Below are positions 13,018 through 23,006 of a DNA stretch of 23,006 bases, in pieces. Every line of letters begins with the position of its first letter. The stretch's first letter is position 1. The notes beneath the pieces were generated by a model, which saw nothing but the letters and a program-made list of their open reading frames with translations, had not been told where the DNA came from and ran no database searches. A program made the position numbers and the translations under genes. Source of the DNA: a virus; the IMG/VR virus record IMGVR_UViG_3300042992_000713, positions 1 through 23,006 of that record; one strand, written 5' to 3'.

Positions 13018-16000
13018 ATGCCAAGTTACTTAAATTTTGACTCAACCAAACAATTTAGGGATTTTATCATAGCTAAAACGTTAAACAAACCAAATGGTCC
13101 ACAAACGTTTACTAAAGATAACTATGACTATCAAAAATTAAGTAATCTATCAAATGTGGATCCGGGTTCAGTTGATAAAAATAGAAAAGATGATTTAATT
13201 AAAATTTCTAATTCAAACGTATACAAACCAACTAATTTTTTTATAAAAGAAAATATTGATACGTTACCAAGAACACGTAACCTATCATTATATTTTAATG
13301 GTGGTTCCCCATATTTTACTGCGGAAAAACATAATTTAATCAGTATCATGGCAACAAAAACGTATGATACCGAATCTGAATTATTTAAATTTGCCGCAAA
13401 ATACATAAGAGAAGATAAAGGGGGACCTGTATTAACAAGGATAGCATATAATACAGATAGAGCGATTAATGGTAAGGTAAGATTGTTAGATGCGTTAAAT
13501 GGTAACACAGCGACCGCGTTAAACATATTAACAGGTAGAGAACCATTGGTTGAAATGAATAATAAGATTACTGTTGCAAGTACTCTTATTGGTAAAGGTA
13601 TTGATTTTTTACAAACAGTTTCAGGAACACAATTACCATTTAGTGAAATACCGGGTGATTATTTATCAGACCCAAGAAACCCAATAAATTATAGACCCGA
13701 AGCAAAAACTGAATTAGGTAAAATTGCACAAGATGTTACGGGAGTGTTAGGTTCATTAATTGGAATTGAAAGAAGACCGAAGTTATCGAGAAAACCTTCA
13801 GATTTATTAATACAATATATGGGACAAGGACCTAAACAGGCTTTGTTTGATTCATTAACATTTAATAGATACGCACCGAACTACACAACAAGTGCAAGGT
13901 CACAACAATCATCAAAGTTGTTTAGTTTTGTAGATAAAGCCGCTCAGGGTATAAAAAATATATTAGGGGTTGAAGCACCCGCAGGACAAGCCTACATTGG
14001 TGACGATAGAGCAAACGATGTAAGATTTGCCATGGGTGATTTTAATGACAATCAAGTAAGAAGTACTTACTATCTTTCATTGATGTTCGATGAAATTTCT
14101 GCTCAGTTATTTCATAAAAGTAAAAATGTAACTGAGGGTGGACAAATTAGCGGTAAACTAACTTGGTATAGTAAAAATTCTAAAAATAAATTAGGAGAAC
14201 ATAACAAGGAATATAGTGGTAGGGAACAAACTAACTTACAAGATAGTCTATCAACAAAATATGTTTTTAGAGAAGATTCAATTTTAGGAAAAACACAACA
14301 ATTATTAAACACATTACCAACTAATGGTTCTGAAATGCGTTCTCATGTGGCAAACGTAATTGACCAAACAAGTAGAGTTTTTAAAGATGGTGAGGTAATG
14401 ATGTCAAGAGGTTCCGCAGTAAAATACACAAACAAATTTTCTGGTGAAGAAAGTGGTGTTGAATATTGTAGAGTATGGACAAAAGATAGACCATACTTTA
14501 ACTATACAGATACCATGAAAAAAACAAACATGGTAAGAAAGTTTGATGGAAGTGTAATGGGTGGAGGCAGTAGAGTATGGAACTTAAACTATGCTCCAAT
14601 GTCAAATGGTAGAAAATCATTTGAAAATTCAACAAATATAAAAGACGGACAAGCAAAAAAATATATGTTTTCAATTGAAAACTTGGCTTGGAAATCATCC
14701 ACACAAAAAGGGTTCACCGTACAAGATTTACCAATTTGTGAAAGAGGTTCAAATGGCGGTAGAGTGATGTGGTTCCCACCATACGATTTAAAAGTATCAG
14801 AACAAAATAGTGCTAAATGGGAAGAGAATAGCTTTTTAGGTAGACCCGAACCAATATACACTTATCAAAATACATCAAGAAGTGGTACAATATCATTTAA
14901 AGTTGTTGTTGACCACCCAAGTATTTTAAATCTATTAGTAAGAGAACATTTCAAAGGTATGTCAGATGAAGAGGCTGATAACTACATTAACGCATTCTTT
15001 GCTGGATGTGAGGAAATTGACTTTTATGATTTAGTAAGAAAATACACTAACTTAGATACTGATGATATAAAAAGAATTAATGAATATCTTAATGCGGGGA
15101 AAGAAATGTCCACCATTATGAAATACAAATATTCATCAGAAGAAGTTGAGGAAGTTGTACCAGAAACGGGAGAGACACCAACAAAAGCACCAGAACCTTT
15201 TTCATTAGCGTTATTTTTCCCAAATGATATTCCATCTAAAAATGGAAAGGACACAACAAAAGGAGAAATATATAGTACAATACAACCTTCATATTATGCT
15301 CAAAAAGCCTCTTTAAATGCGGACGCTTTAGCTGATTTTACAAGATTAAGTGGAGACACAAGTTCAGATGCAATTCAAGATATAAAGACAATTTTTAAAT
15401 TAGAAAAATCAAAAATAACAGATTTCACCAAAGCTATTAATTTACAACTTGATAAGTTAAACACGGGATTTGAAAAATTAAATACAAACTATACAGAATT
15501 TACCACAAAAATTGATAACCTTAAAAAGGCGGTAAGTGGAAACACAATTGAACTTGCTGAATTTAAAATACTATCAAGTGCGTCCGAAGTTGCGAATGAT
15601 GATTATAATTTCTTATTAGGAATGAGACGAGCTCATTCTTTAGTATTAGATATTCTTACTAGATTAAAAGGTGACACGGATAAAATACCTGACTTTAACT
15701 GGCCATCAGAAGAGGAAGTTAAAAAGAATGTTAAAGATGGTTTAAATGACCAAAAGTTAACATTTACTTTTGAAAAGTTAGGTTATAAAAATAACGTAGG
15801 TAAATTAATTATAAATTTTTCTACAGAAGGTGAAAATGCAAAAGGATTAACAAATGTTGATCCTGATGGTAGATTAGATTGTAAGACCGTCATTAATACA
15901 AAATATGGTTTAAAGATAACAACACCAAATGCGTTTTATTGTAGACAAACAAGTGTTAAGTTTTCGGCTAAAACACTTAGTGTACAAAAACCACCATCAA

Positions 16001-17721
16001 CACAAAAAATTAAAATACCAAAAATTACAAAGGAGCCAGGTGAACCGGAAAAAACATATACACCAAAGCCACCTATTGATGTAATGAAAAGAATCATTAC
16101 CAAAACACTATCTGAATGTTACTACTTTAAAAAATTAGAAGAAGATTCACCATTAGCGTTTACATCACTAAAAGAGAAGTTAAAATATTTTCATCCGGCT
16201 TTCCACTCAACAACACCCGAAGGTTTGAACTCAAGATTAACGTTCTTACTACAATGTGTGAGACCTGGTAATACAATACCTATAAAAGGAATTGCGGATG
16301 TTAATGATTTAAATGCACGAAATACTTCTTTCGGACCACCACCGATATGTGTAATAAGAATTGGTGATTTTTATCATTCTAAAATTGTGATAAGAGACAT
16401 CAACATAACGTATGACGACTCGACTTGGGATTTAAATCCTGAAGGTATTGGTGTACAACCAATGATTGCTAGTGTAACGTTACAAGTTAGTTTCATAGGT
16501 GGTCAAGGATTGGAAAGACCGGTTGAAAAATTACAAAATGCATTATCATCAAATTTCTTTGCAAATACTGAGATATACGATGAAAGAGCACAATCAACCG
16601 CAACATTAATTGATGGTAAACCTGCGGATAAATTTACTAAAGAATTTATTGCAGAATTACAAAAGAAACCAGAATTTCAGTTAGAAGGTGATAAAGACAA
16701 TAGACCAAAAGTAACACAAGGAGTGTACATTGGTTCATTAAATGATAGTAAAATTGAATATAATGCACTTATTGATGCAATTTATAGTACTACTGATTCA
16801 TATATTAACTTATACCAATCATCATATAACGAAGTTATAAAAAAATATGGAGACAAAATATCAAGTTTATTCTTCCATAACAGATATAAAAGTGTAACAG
16901 GATTAACAATTAATACAAGTACAACAACAACTGACATAATACCTTTATTAGGTGCAACTAACAATGTTGCGGATATAAATTTTTATAGTGAAAAACTTAA
17001 AATAGATTTAGAAAGTTATATCAATAATAATGATGTTACCACCTTATTGGGTTTTAATAAAGCAGTAACAAGTGAAGGAATGGATTGGTCTAACGAAAAA
17101 TTAAGAGAAACGTTAAAATCAATCATTAACGAAAAAATAGGGGAAATGCCTGAAAGTAGTTCACTAAAGAAATTAGAAGATTCTAGAAATAAAGTAATTA
17201 AATTATTTGAAAAAGCTAATTTTTTAGTTAAAAATGAATTTGATGGTAAAATTAATGGAACTGAATTCAGCTCAACAACATTGTCAGGATTTACAAGTAC
17301 AGCGTTCTACAATCATTATTCAAGTATTGTTGATTATCTTAAAAATAAACATGGAGAATTTAATGAAGATTTAGATATTAGTTTTGATTTTGTTAACGAC
17401 ACATTAAACGACGATATTTTCGTAGAGATAATTTCAATATTATTACAAGGAAAGAAAGAGACTATAACTAAACTTTATGAGGAAATTTCGACAAAAGAAA
17501 TATCCGATAAAATTGGTGAGATTGTGGACAAATTAATAGAGACCCCAAAAGAAAAGAAATTTAGAATGGGTAAATTCCCTATTAAAAAGGGTAATGGTAA
17601 AATAGAATATAATATTAATGTTACCGATTACATTGTTATTGATGAAATAAAACAAAGTTTAATGAACGTCTTCAATGAAGGGGAAGTTAAATATGGTACA
17701 GAAACCTTTAAATTAACATAA
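13018..17721 (+). CDS. Large baseplate protein with two tube-initiator-like modules
   Basis: A 1567-residue soluble protein placed between tape measure and gp53-like genes, where T4 has the tube-initiator genes 48 and 54. Two segments resemble the tube-fold modules of initiators. The first (about 585-640) is a run MWFPPYDLKVSEQNSAKW followed by FLGRPEPIYTYQNTSRSGTI and SFKVVVDHPS. The second (about 1104-1180) contains FGPPPICVIRIGDFYHSK, INITYDDSTWDLNPEGIGVQ and VTLQVSFIGG. A conserved-looking FHSTTPEGLNSRLTFLLQC (about 1061-1080) precedes the second. The N-terminal 580 residues and the helical C-terminal 380 residues have no domain I recognise; 790-880 looks coiled coil. A role as a fused gp48/gp54-like cap on which the tube starts is an inference from fold pattern and position. 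The stop lies 2 nt before the next start, showing operon organisation. Confidence 0.65.
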   Translation: MPSYLNFDSTKQFRDFIIAKTLNKPNGPQTFTKDNYDYQKLSNLSNVDPGSVDKNRKDDLIKISNSNVYKPTNFFIKENIDTLPRTRNLSLYFNGGSPYFTAEKHNLISIMATKTYDTESELFKFAAKYIREDKGGPVLTRIAYNTDRAINGKVRLLDALNGNTATALNILTGREPLVEMNNKITVASTLIGKGIDFLQTVSGTQLPFSEIPGDYLSDPRNPINYRPEAKTELGKIAQDVTGVLGSLIGIERRPKLSRKPSDLLIQYMGQGPKQALFDSLTFNRYAPNYTTSARSQQSSKLFSFVDKAAQGIKNILGVEAPAGQAYIGDDRANDVRFAMGDFNDNQVRSTYYLSLMFDEISAQLFHKSKNVTEGGQISGKLTWYSKNSKNKLGEHNKEYSGREQTNLQDSLSTKYVFREDSILGKTQQLLNTLPTNGSEMRSHVANVIDQTSRVFKDGEVMMSRGSAVKYTNKFSGEESGVEYCRVWTKDRPYFNYTDTMKKTNMVRKFDGSVMGGGSRVWNLNYAPMSNGRKSFENSTNIKDGQAKKYMFSIENLAWKSSTQKGFTVQDLPICERGSNGGRVMWFPPYDLKVSEQNSAKWEENSFLGRPEPIYTYQNTSRSGTISFKVVVDHPSILNLLVREHFKGMSDEEADNYINAFFAGCEEIDFYDLVRKYTNLDTDDIKRINEYLNAGKEMSTIMKYKYSSEEVEEVVPETGETPTKAPEPFSLALFFPNDIPSKNGKDTTKGEIYSTIQPSYYAQKASLNADALADFTRLSGDTSSDAIQDIKTIFKLEKSKITDFTKAINLQLDKLNTGFEKLNTNYTEFTTKIDNLKKAVSGNTIELAEFKILSSASEVANDDYNFLLGMRRAHSLVLDILTRLKGDTDKIPDFNWPSEEEVKKNVKDGLNDQKLTFTFEKLGYKNNVGKLIINFSTEGENAKGLTNVDPDGRLDCKTVINTKYGLKITTPNAFYCRQTSVKFSAKTLSVQKPPSTQKIKIPKITKEPGEPEKTYTPKPPIDVMKRIITKTLSECYYFKKLEEDSPLAFTSLKEKLKYFHPAFHSTTPEGLNSRLTFLLQCVRPGNTIPIKGIADVNDLNARNTSFGPPPICVIRIGDFYHSKIVIRDINITYDDSTWDLNPEGIGVQPMIASVTLQVSFIGGQGLERPVEKLQNALSSNFFANTEIYDERAQSTATLIDGKPADKFTKEFIAELQKKPEFQLEGDKDNRPKVTQGVYIGSLNDSKIEYNALIDAIYSTTDSYINLYQSSYNEVIKKYGDKISSLFFHNRYKSVTGLTINTSTTTTDIIPLLGATNNVADINFYSEKLKIDLESYINNNDVTTLLGFNKAVTSEGMDWSNEKLRETLKSIINEKIGEMPESSSLKKLEDSRNKVIKLFEKANFLVKNEFDGKINGTEFSSTTLSGFTSTAFYNHYSSIVDYLKNKHGEFNEDLDISFDFVNDTLNDDIFVEIISILLQGKKETITKLYEEISTKEISDKIGEIVDKLIETPKEKKFRMGKFPIKKGNGKIEYNINVTDYIVIDEIKQSLMNVFNEGEVKYGTETFKLT

Positions 17722-17723
17722 AC

Positions 17724-18047
17724 ATGAGTAGAGAATATTTTAATAGGTACCAATTTTATATAAATGATGGGGAATTTAGAGTTGTTCCGGGAATCGAAAT
17801 ACCAATAAAAGGAACGGACAAGTACCAACAATATAAAAAAGGTAAGGATAGATTAGATAAACTATCACAAGAATATTATAATTCACCACTATATGGTTGG
17901 TTGATTTTATTGGCAAACCCTGCTGCAGGTAGTATAGAATTTGAAATACCTAACAATTATTATATAAGGATACCATATCCTCTAATCGACTCTTTACAAG
18001 ATTATAAAAGTGGTGTAGAATTGTATAACTTATATTATGGGGAATAA
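17724..18047 (+). CDS. Baseplate wedge protein, gp53-like (LysM-like)
   Basis: A 107-residue protein. T4 gp53 has a LysM-like fold and joins neighbouring baseplate wedges. The pattern here fits: KGKDRLDKLSQEYYNSPLYG, then WLILLANPAAGSIEFEIPNN, then YYIRIPYPLIDSLQDY. That is, a helix that orders a 'Y-SPLYGWLILLANP' strand-helix, followed by the 'IP-----RIPYPL' end typical of LysM-like baseplate domains. It is shorter than T4 gp53 (about 196 residues) and could be the minimal LysM core. The N-terminal part (SREYFNRYQFYINDGEFRVV) is beta-rich. It starts 2 nt after the preceding stop and its end overlaps the next start by 11 nt, so the three baseplate genes are translationally coupled. Confidence 0.72.
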   Translation: MSREYFNRYQFYINDGEFRVVPGIEIPIKGTDKYQQYKKGKDRLDKLSQEYYNSPLYGWLILLANPAAGSIEFEIPNNYYIRIPYPLIDSLQDYKSGVELYNLYYGE

Positions 18048-21000
18048 CAAAATTAATCAGAGTGAAAATATTTTAGTAAAAGTTGATGTAAACAACTTAG
18101 TTTTTGTTGACCCAAATAGTGTTCAGAATGGTGACCAAGTTGAACCAAGAGGAATAAAACAAGAAAACTTAGTTATGTTTGTTAATCTTGAGGCTGATTT
18201 AGTTCCACGAAGTGTATTAACCGCATCTGGTGACAGCACATCAAAAGGGACATTATCATCTATTGCAAAAGGAACTTTAAGTTTTACACAAAATAAAGGT
18301 AAAAATGGTAAAGACTTTGATACCGCATGGACAGAAGAATTTGTAAACGTAAAAGAAGGAATAACCAATGATGGAACTAAATATAATTACCAAAATGACT
18401 CAACTGCACAATCTTTTGGTATCGATAGTATTAACATTAATATTAAGGGTGCAAGCTTTATACCACAAATTAACATTAACTTTATTGATGTTAGAGGTAA
18501 GACTCTCTTTGAATCACCCCAAAATTCACCATATGGTGCGTTCTTTCATTTACCTTGGCCGATCTTTTATTTAACAATAAAAGGATATTATGGTAAGGCA
18601 ATTAGATACAGACTACATTTAACCAAGTTCAGTTCAAAATACAATGAATCAAATGGTAATTTTGAAATTGCCACAACATTTGTTGGATCAACTTATGCGT
18701 TTTTAAATGACATACCACTTGATGGTATATTAAATGCACCATATATGTACATGGTTGAATCAGATGATTTACCTGCAAAATTTAACGAAAGAAAGGGAAC
18801 AAAAGAAAAACAGATTAAAAAATCTTCAAAAGGTTATGTAATGTTAAAATCTGTTTATGATGAATATAAACAAAAAGGTTTAATTGATAAAAACTTCCCA
18901 ACAAAAACGTTAAGAGAATTAATCGTTATTGCTAGAAGTTTAGATAAGATATTAGAAAAAGAAATATTCGGTGGATTGGTTGATATGAAACTATTCGTCG
19001 GTGTTAAAGATTTTGAAAAAAAACTAACAGAGTTTGAATCTGCGGTTCAAAATTGGAGTAAAAGAAACCTAAGTGCGGAAACAGTAGAAGTCGATGGTGC
19101 CATTTATAATAGAATGGCGGACAGAACTATCACAGATGTTAAAATAAAAGGAAGTAAAGTTAATGGTACGTTAGAAAGTATTATAACAAATTATCCTTTA
19201 GATTTAAAAGAGACTAAAATATTCACCGAAACGTTTTTAAAACAATCGGCGAATGATTTTAAGAAAGAAACATTTAGTTATTCAAACAAAATAAAACCAA
19301 TTGATTCTTATGTAAAACTAATTGCAAGTGGGTATGTGGTTTCTATTCAGGGTGTTTTAAAAGACATCTATGATATGCAACAATTATTCGTTCAACAAAG
19401 AAATAAATTACAAGACCTTGTTGAAAGAAAAATGAATGAAATTGTTAAAGATAAAGATAAGGGAATTGGGTTTGACCCAACAATACGTAATATATTTGCG
19501 GTTATTTTAGCAAATGCTGAGGTTTACATTAGATTACTAAAAGAAGTACATAGTAAATCATTTGAGGTTTCAACAATAAGGAGACAAATATTAAAAGGTT
19601 TTAGTGACGAGTCAAAAAATAATGACGCAATTTATCCTTGGCCTGAAGTAAAGAAACAAACCTCAAACAAACAAAAAGTAATTGCGTATCCTGGTGATCC
19701 AGATTTACAACAAAAATTAAGGTCATACGATAAGTTTCTGTGGCCTGAAATTGACTTCTTAGAAAACTATCAAGCGGTAGGCACAAAAAGACAAGACTCA
19801 TTAACAGGTAATGAGGGTTCCGCAAGTAAAATTGATTTTATATTTGATAATTCAAATACAGATGGCGATTTACACAAAATAGCCACATTATTTCAGTTAA
19901 CAATCGGTACCCCATATATTAATAAATCGATATCCTCAATCATATATGAAATTTATGAGAGAGGTAGATATGCGACATTATCCGAGGACTTTTCATTAAA
20001 CACAATTAATGAATTGGCAGATAGAGAATTTGATAATATACAAAAAATGTTTAGTGAAGACCCTGACGTTGTTGGGTTGTTAAAAACAATGTCAAACATT
20101 ACAACATTAACAGAAAATCTATTATCGTTTTCACCATTCGATAGATATCCATATTTTGAAGATAAGTTACCAACAACACCATACTTAAAAACAATTGAAA
20201 ATAAATCATTTTCAATTGAAACAAGTTACAGCGGTAATAAGAATTTTGACAATAATGGTGTTTTTAATAAACTAAAAGAAAATTTAAAGAATTATACATA
20301 CGATTCTGAAACTTATAGGTTAAACATTTATCCATTTAATTCAGACACTTACTTAAACTATTTGAATCAAACATCATTTAATTTAGCCGATTTAGAGTTA
20401 AAACAATTATTTGAAGTTAATACAAAAGAAGGACTAATATCCGCACCATCATCGCCAACATATTGGGTCCCACCGAGTAAGTATTCTAACTTATTTGATG
20501 AAAAAATAAAAATTGGAACGAATAGTTCGGCAAGTATTTTAAATACGCCATATTTTCACAAACAATTAGAATCCGATTTTGGTAATCAATCATACGGAAA
20601 GTATGCTGGTTCAGCGTATCTTTTATTAAACTCATTACCATTTATAGATTTACAAGATGAATTCTATGGTAAAACAAAACTATCAACAGTATTCAGAGAG
20701 GTAAGCGCATCTCATTATGTACCTTATCATTTAATAATCAAATGGGGGTCAATTTATCATAGATATAAAAAGAAAATATTAGAAAATAAAGATATATTAT
20801 CTGGATTTTTAAGTGGAACAACCACAACATCAATTAGTGGAAAAACATTTTTTGATAATGGTAATAATTTAACATTTAATGTTGGAGAGAACGTAAATTA
20901 CACATTACAAAATGTAATCGGTCTACATCCATTATATGATTCCGTATTTCATCAAATTGTAAATGGGTATTCACATTTCCTATTTTCAACTGGTAGTACT

Positions 21001-23006
21001 GCATCATTTAATAATGCATACACCGCTAAAACAATAAATGTAGTTAGAGAACCCGTTGGTGATAATGGTTTATATTTCACAAGTTTTGTAGACAACTCAA
21101 AAATAGTATCTTCAGACAAATATTTTACATTGTTACCTTCAGTAGGTGGATCTAAGAATGGTTTTACTAACGGACTTACCGCTAGCGGTAATGAACAGAA
21201 AAATTTTAAAGTTTTATGGTGTTATGATAATGAATCAGTAACGGATTATTATGATGGTAAAAAATTCTTTGATTATGATGAATATAACAAATCATATGAT
21301 TTTGGAACCTTATTTTTCAATATGGTTGATTATTCTGGTAGTTACTTTACCGACCTAAACAAAGACGAGGATGACAAATATTCATTAGTAACTTCTGAAA
21401 AAAGAAAGATATACGATTTAATTGCAACATTTAGTCCACAAATTTTAGATAAATTTGAAGAGTACTTTTTAGATTTTGCAACAGAAAAATTAGAAGAGGA
21501 AATACCATATAAAGTATTTCCGGATTATAACGTAACAGGAATTGTTAGTGGTGAAACCAAAACAATTGAAAGTCATTCTGTAAAATATGATAAATTCCAA
21601 GATTTATTAAAGGCGTTAGTTACCATAGATAAAGATGACAATAACGATAATACAGATGTAAATGCAATTGTAACAACACTAAAAGAAAAACAACTAAAAA
21701 AATTAGAATCAGTAACCCAACAAATATTGGGAACTGATAATTTATTAAAACTAACAATTGGTAATCCAAAAGAAATAGTACCAAATGTGTGGAATGGTTT
21801 TGCGGAAATAGATAACGTAAATAGATTTGAATACAATGAGTACAACTCATCACAATATAGTTCTAATAAAATGTACATTGATTTGTATGTAGGTAGAGAA
21901 CCATCAACAGATTGTTATAAAAATTTCTTTGTAACTAATAACATTGAATTAAGTGAAGAAAATGTATTAACATTTAGACCATTGATTTTAATATTTGCAG
22001 GGTGGGTTAAAAGTAAAGGTGGTTCATACACACCAACAAAAAGAGATTTCCAAGATTACATAAAAACAAAAATACTGAGGGGACATGAATTAAGATTAGG
22101 ACAATATTTTACACAACTATTACCTAAATTAGCCACATTATCAGTTAAAGATAGTAAAAATGAGGTTACAATAGTAAATGGATATAATGACATTCCATTA
22201 AAATTAGAATTATATAATTACTTTAAATCATTTAACGATAAATGGGTTGCGGGTAATTCATTAGGACAAAGGACTTTAATGGAAGAATTTCTATTCTTAG
22301 ATAAAGCAAATAAAGATATTGGAGACCAAGCGTATCTCTCACTTGAAAAATTATTACCATTAGAAGACGCAAAAAATAGTAAGGCGAATCTATATAGTGT
22401 AATATCAATGTTAATACAAGGTACGGGATTTGATATGAGGGGATTACCGGCATATGTTAATTTCTACGGAACAAACGAATCGACCAAATCAAGAATAACA
22501 CCATCTAAGAAAATTGCTGAAAATTTATTTGGAACATTCTTAGACGTTGATTATCAAGATTCTTCACCTAAAATTCTTATTCAATACACAGGACCAACAT
22601 CTAAACATTTGGAGTTGGCAGATATTAACGAAAAATATAAATTCAAAAACGATAGTGGTAACTTATTTAGTGGAGTAGGTAGTCCATTAGTTATAACAAC
22701 ACCACAGGTGTTTAATCAAGGAGATTATGCTAAATCTAATAAGGTAGTTGCGTTTGAGGTAAGTATTGGTGACCAAAATCAAGGTATTTTTAAGAGTGTA
22801 CAACTCGACCAAACTTCCATAAGAAACACCACAGAATCGTTTAATGTTATTGAGAATTTGGGTCGTTCTGAAAGCGGTGCGGCGGCAAATCAAATAGACA
22901 TAAGTTTATTTGACATATATAGACAAGCGTCATATACCTGTGATGTAACATGTATGGGTAATGTTATGATTCAACCAACAATGTATTTCTATTTAAAAAA
23001 TGTACC
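18037..23006 (+). CDS. Giant baseplate hub-like protein (partial; runs off the right edge)
   Basis: An ATG at 18037 overlaps the gp53-like stop by 11 nt. From there the frame has no stop to the window end: I read it codon by codon and found at least 1656 residues, larger than any other gene here. The N-terminal part (about 40-245) contains NLVMFVNLEADLVPRSVL, SFIPQININ, FIDVRGKTLFESPQNSPYGA, FFHLPWPIFYLTIKGYYGKA and NFEIATTFVGSTYAFLNDIP, a block I associate with very large baseplate proteins of far-T4 phages. The last visible residues (YTCDVTCMGNVMIQPTMYFY) look like the 'MGN--IQP-M-FYL' strand of hub proteins of the gp27/gpD type. A long Asn/Ser/Tyr-rich middle has no domain I recognise. A hub or central spike-holder role is inferred from these ends and from the operon. 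No membrane segment or signal peptide is evident. Confidence 0.72.
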   Translation, partial: MGNNKINQSENILVKVDVNNLVFVDPNSVQNGDQVEPRGIKQENLVMFVNLEADLVPRSVLTASGDSTSKGTLSSIAKGTLSFTQNKGKNGKDFDTAWTEEFVNVKEGITNDGTKYNYQNDSTAQSFGIDSININIKGASFIPQININFIDVRGKTLFESPQNSPYGAFFHLPWPIFYLTIKGYYGKAIRYRLHLTKFSSKYNESNGNFEIATTFVGSTYAFLNDIPLDGILNAPYMYMVESDDLPAKFNERKGTKEKQIKKSSKGYVMLKSVYDEYKQKGLIDKNFPTKTLRELIVIARSLDKILEKEIFGGLVDMKLFVGVKDFEKKLTEFESAVQNWSKRNLSAETVEVDGAIYNRMADRTITDVKIKGSKVNGTLESIITNYPLDLKETKIFTETFLKQSANDFKKETFSYSNKIKPIDSYVKLIASGYVVSIQGVLKDIYDMQQLFVQQRNKLQDLVERKMNEIVKDKDKGIGFDPTIRNIFAVILANAEVYIRLLKEVHSKSFEVSTIRRQILKGFSDESKNNDAIYPWPEVKKQTSNKQKVIAYPGDPDLQQKLRSYDKFLWPEIDFLENYQAVGTKRQDSLTGNEGSASKIDFIFDNSNTDGDLHKIATLFQLTIGTPYINKSISSIIYEIYERGRYATLSEDFSLNTINELADREFDNIQKMFSEDPDVVGLLKTMSNITTLTENLLSFSPFDRYPYFEDKLPTTPYLKTIENKSFSIETSYSGNKNFDNNGVFNKLKENLKNYTYDSETYRLNIYPFNSDTYLNYLNQTSFNLADLELKQLFEVNTKEGLISAPSSPTYWVPPSKYSNLFDEKIKIGTNSSASILNTPYFHKQLESDFGNQSYGKYAGSAYLLLNSLPFIDLQDEFYGKTKLSTVFREVSASHYVPYHLIIKWGSIYHRYKKKILENKDILSGFLSGTTTTSISGKTFFDNGNNLTFNVGENVNYTLQNVIGLHPLYDSVFHQIVNGYSHFLFSTGSTASFNNAYTAKTINVVREPVGDNGLYFTSFVDNSKIVSSDKYFTLLPSVGGSKNGFTNGLTASGNEQKNFKVLWCYDNESVTDYYDGKKFFDYDEYNKSYDFGTLFFNMVDYSGSYFTDLNKDEDDKYSLVTSEKRKIYDLIATFSPQILDKFEEYFLDFATEKLEEEIPYKVFPDYNVTGIVSGETKTIESHSVKYDKFQDLLKALVTIDKDDNNDNTDVNAIVTTLKEKQLKKLESVTQQILGTDNLLKLTIGNPKEIVPNVWNGFAEIDNVNRFEYNEYNSSQYSSNKMYIDLYVGREPSTDCYKNFFVTNNIELSEENVLTFRPLILIFAGWVKSKGGSYTPTKRDFQDYIKTKILRGHELRLGQYFTQLLPKLATLSVKDSKNEVTIVNGYNDIPLKLELYNYFKSFNDKWVAGNSLGQRTLMEEFLFLDKANKDIGDQAYLSLEKLLPLEDAKNSKANLYSVISMLIQGTGFDMRGLPAYVNFYGTNESTKSRITPSKKIAENLFGTFLDVDYQDSSPKILIQYTGPTSKHLELADINEKYKFKNDSGNLFSGVGSPLVITTPQVFNQGDYAKSNKVVAFEVSIGDQNQGIFKSVQLDQTSIRNTTESFNVIENLGRSESGAAANQIDISLFDIYRQASYTCDVTCMGNVMIQPTMYFYLKNV

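Overview
This window (about one third G+C) is a stretch of the tail and neck module of a contractile-tailed bacteriophage distantly related to T4, a 'far-T4' type myovirus. The diagnostic genes are the contractile sheath (gp18-like), tail tube (gp19-like), tail terminator (gp15-like), neck (gp13-like) and gp53-like genes, together with a chaperone gene directly followed by a tape measure gene. Most genes start after A/T-rich leaders without a Shine-Dalgarno sequence, arginine is mostly AGA, and gene spacing is tight. This suggests a Bacteroidota (for example Flavobacteriia) host, but that is an inference and not proven by the sequence.

Layout. Positions 1-397 hold the 3' end of an unidentified plus-strand gene, which converges on a minus-strand neck gene (394-1512). 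Positions 1552-4368 hold a non-structural island of two convergent genes that overlap at their 3' ends: a PD-(D/E)XK nuclease-like protein and an SNF2-type helicase. From 4417 the structural genes run rightward: a gp14-like neck protein, a gp15-like tail terminator with two extra C-terminal beta modules, sheath, tube, a gp26-like tail assembly chaperone, tape measure, a 1567-residue baseplate protein with two tube-like modules, a gp53-like protein, and a giant hub-like protein of at least 1656 residues that runs off the right edge. A 52-residue ribbon-helix-helix-like gene lies on the minus strand between terminator and sheath, with repeats that look like operators over the sheath promoter.

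How the genes work together. The tube polymerises on a baseplate initiator to a length set by the tape measure, with chaperone help. The sheath surrounds the tube, the terminator caps it, and the neck proteins join it to the head. Sheath and tube, the most abundant proteins, each have their own promoter-like motif and a hairpin terminator, so they look like separate transcription units. From the tape measure on, the genes are packed as an operon.

Main new observations. (1) The chaperone gene appears to use a +1 (or -2) programmed ribosomal frameshift at a U6C run followed by the gene's only CGC codon, giving a 292-residue fusion with a gp51-like tail. (2) A recurrent (C/A)TATTTAT(A/T) motif precedes seven genes on both strands. 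It sits at identical spacing before sheath and tube and is the reverse complement of the T4 late promoter core. (3) The sheath-tube gap is a structured non-coding region holding three TATTTATA copies. (4) The ribbon-helix-helix-like gene and its putative operators suggest a dedicated regulator of the sheath gene.
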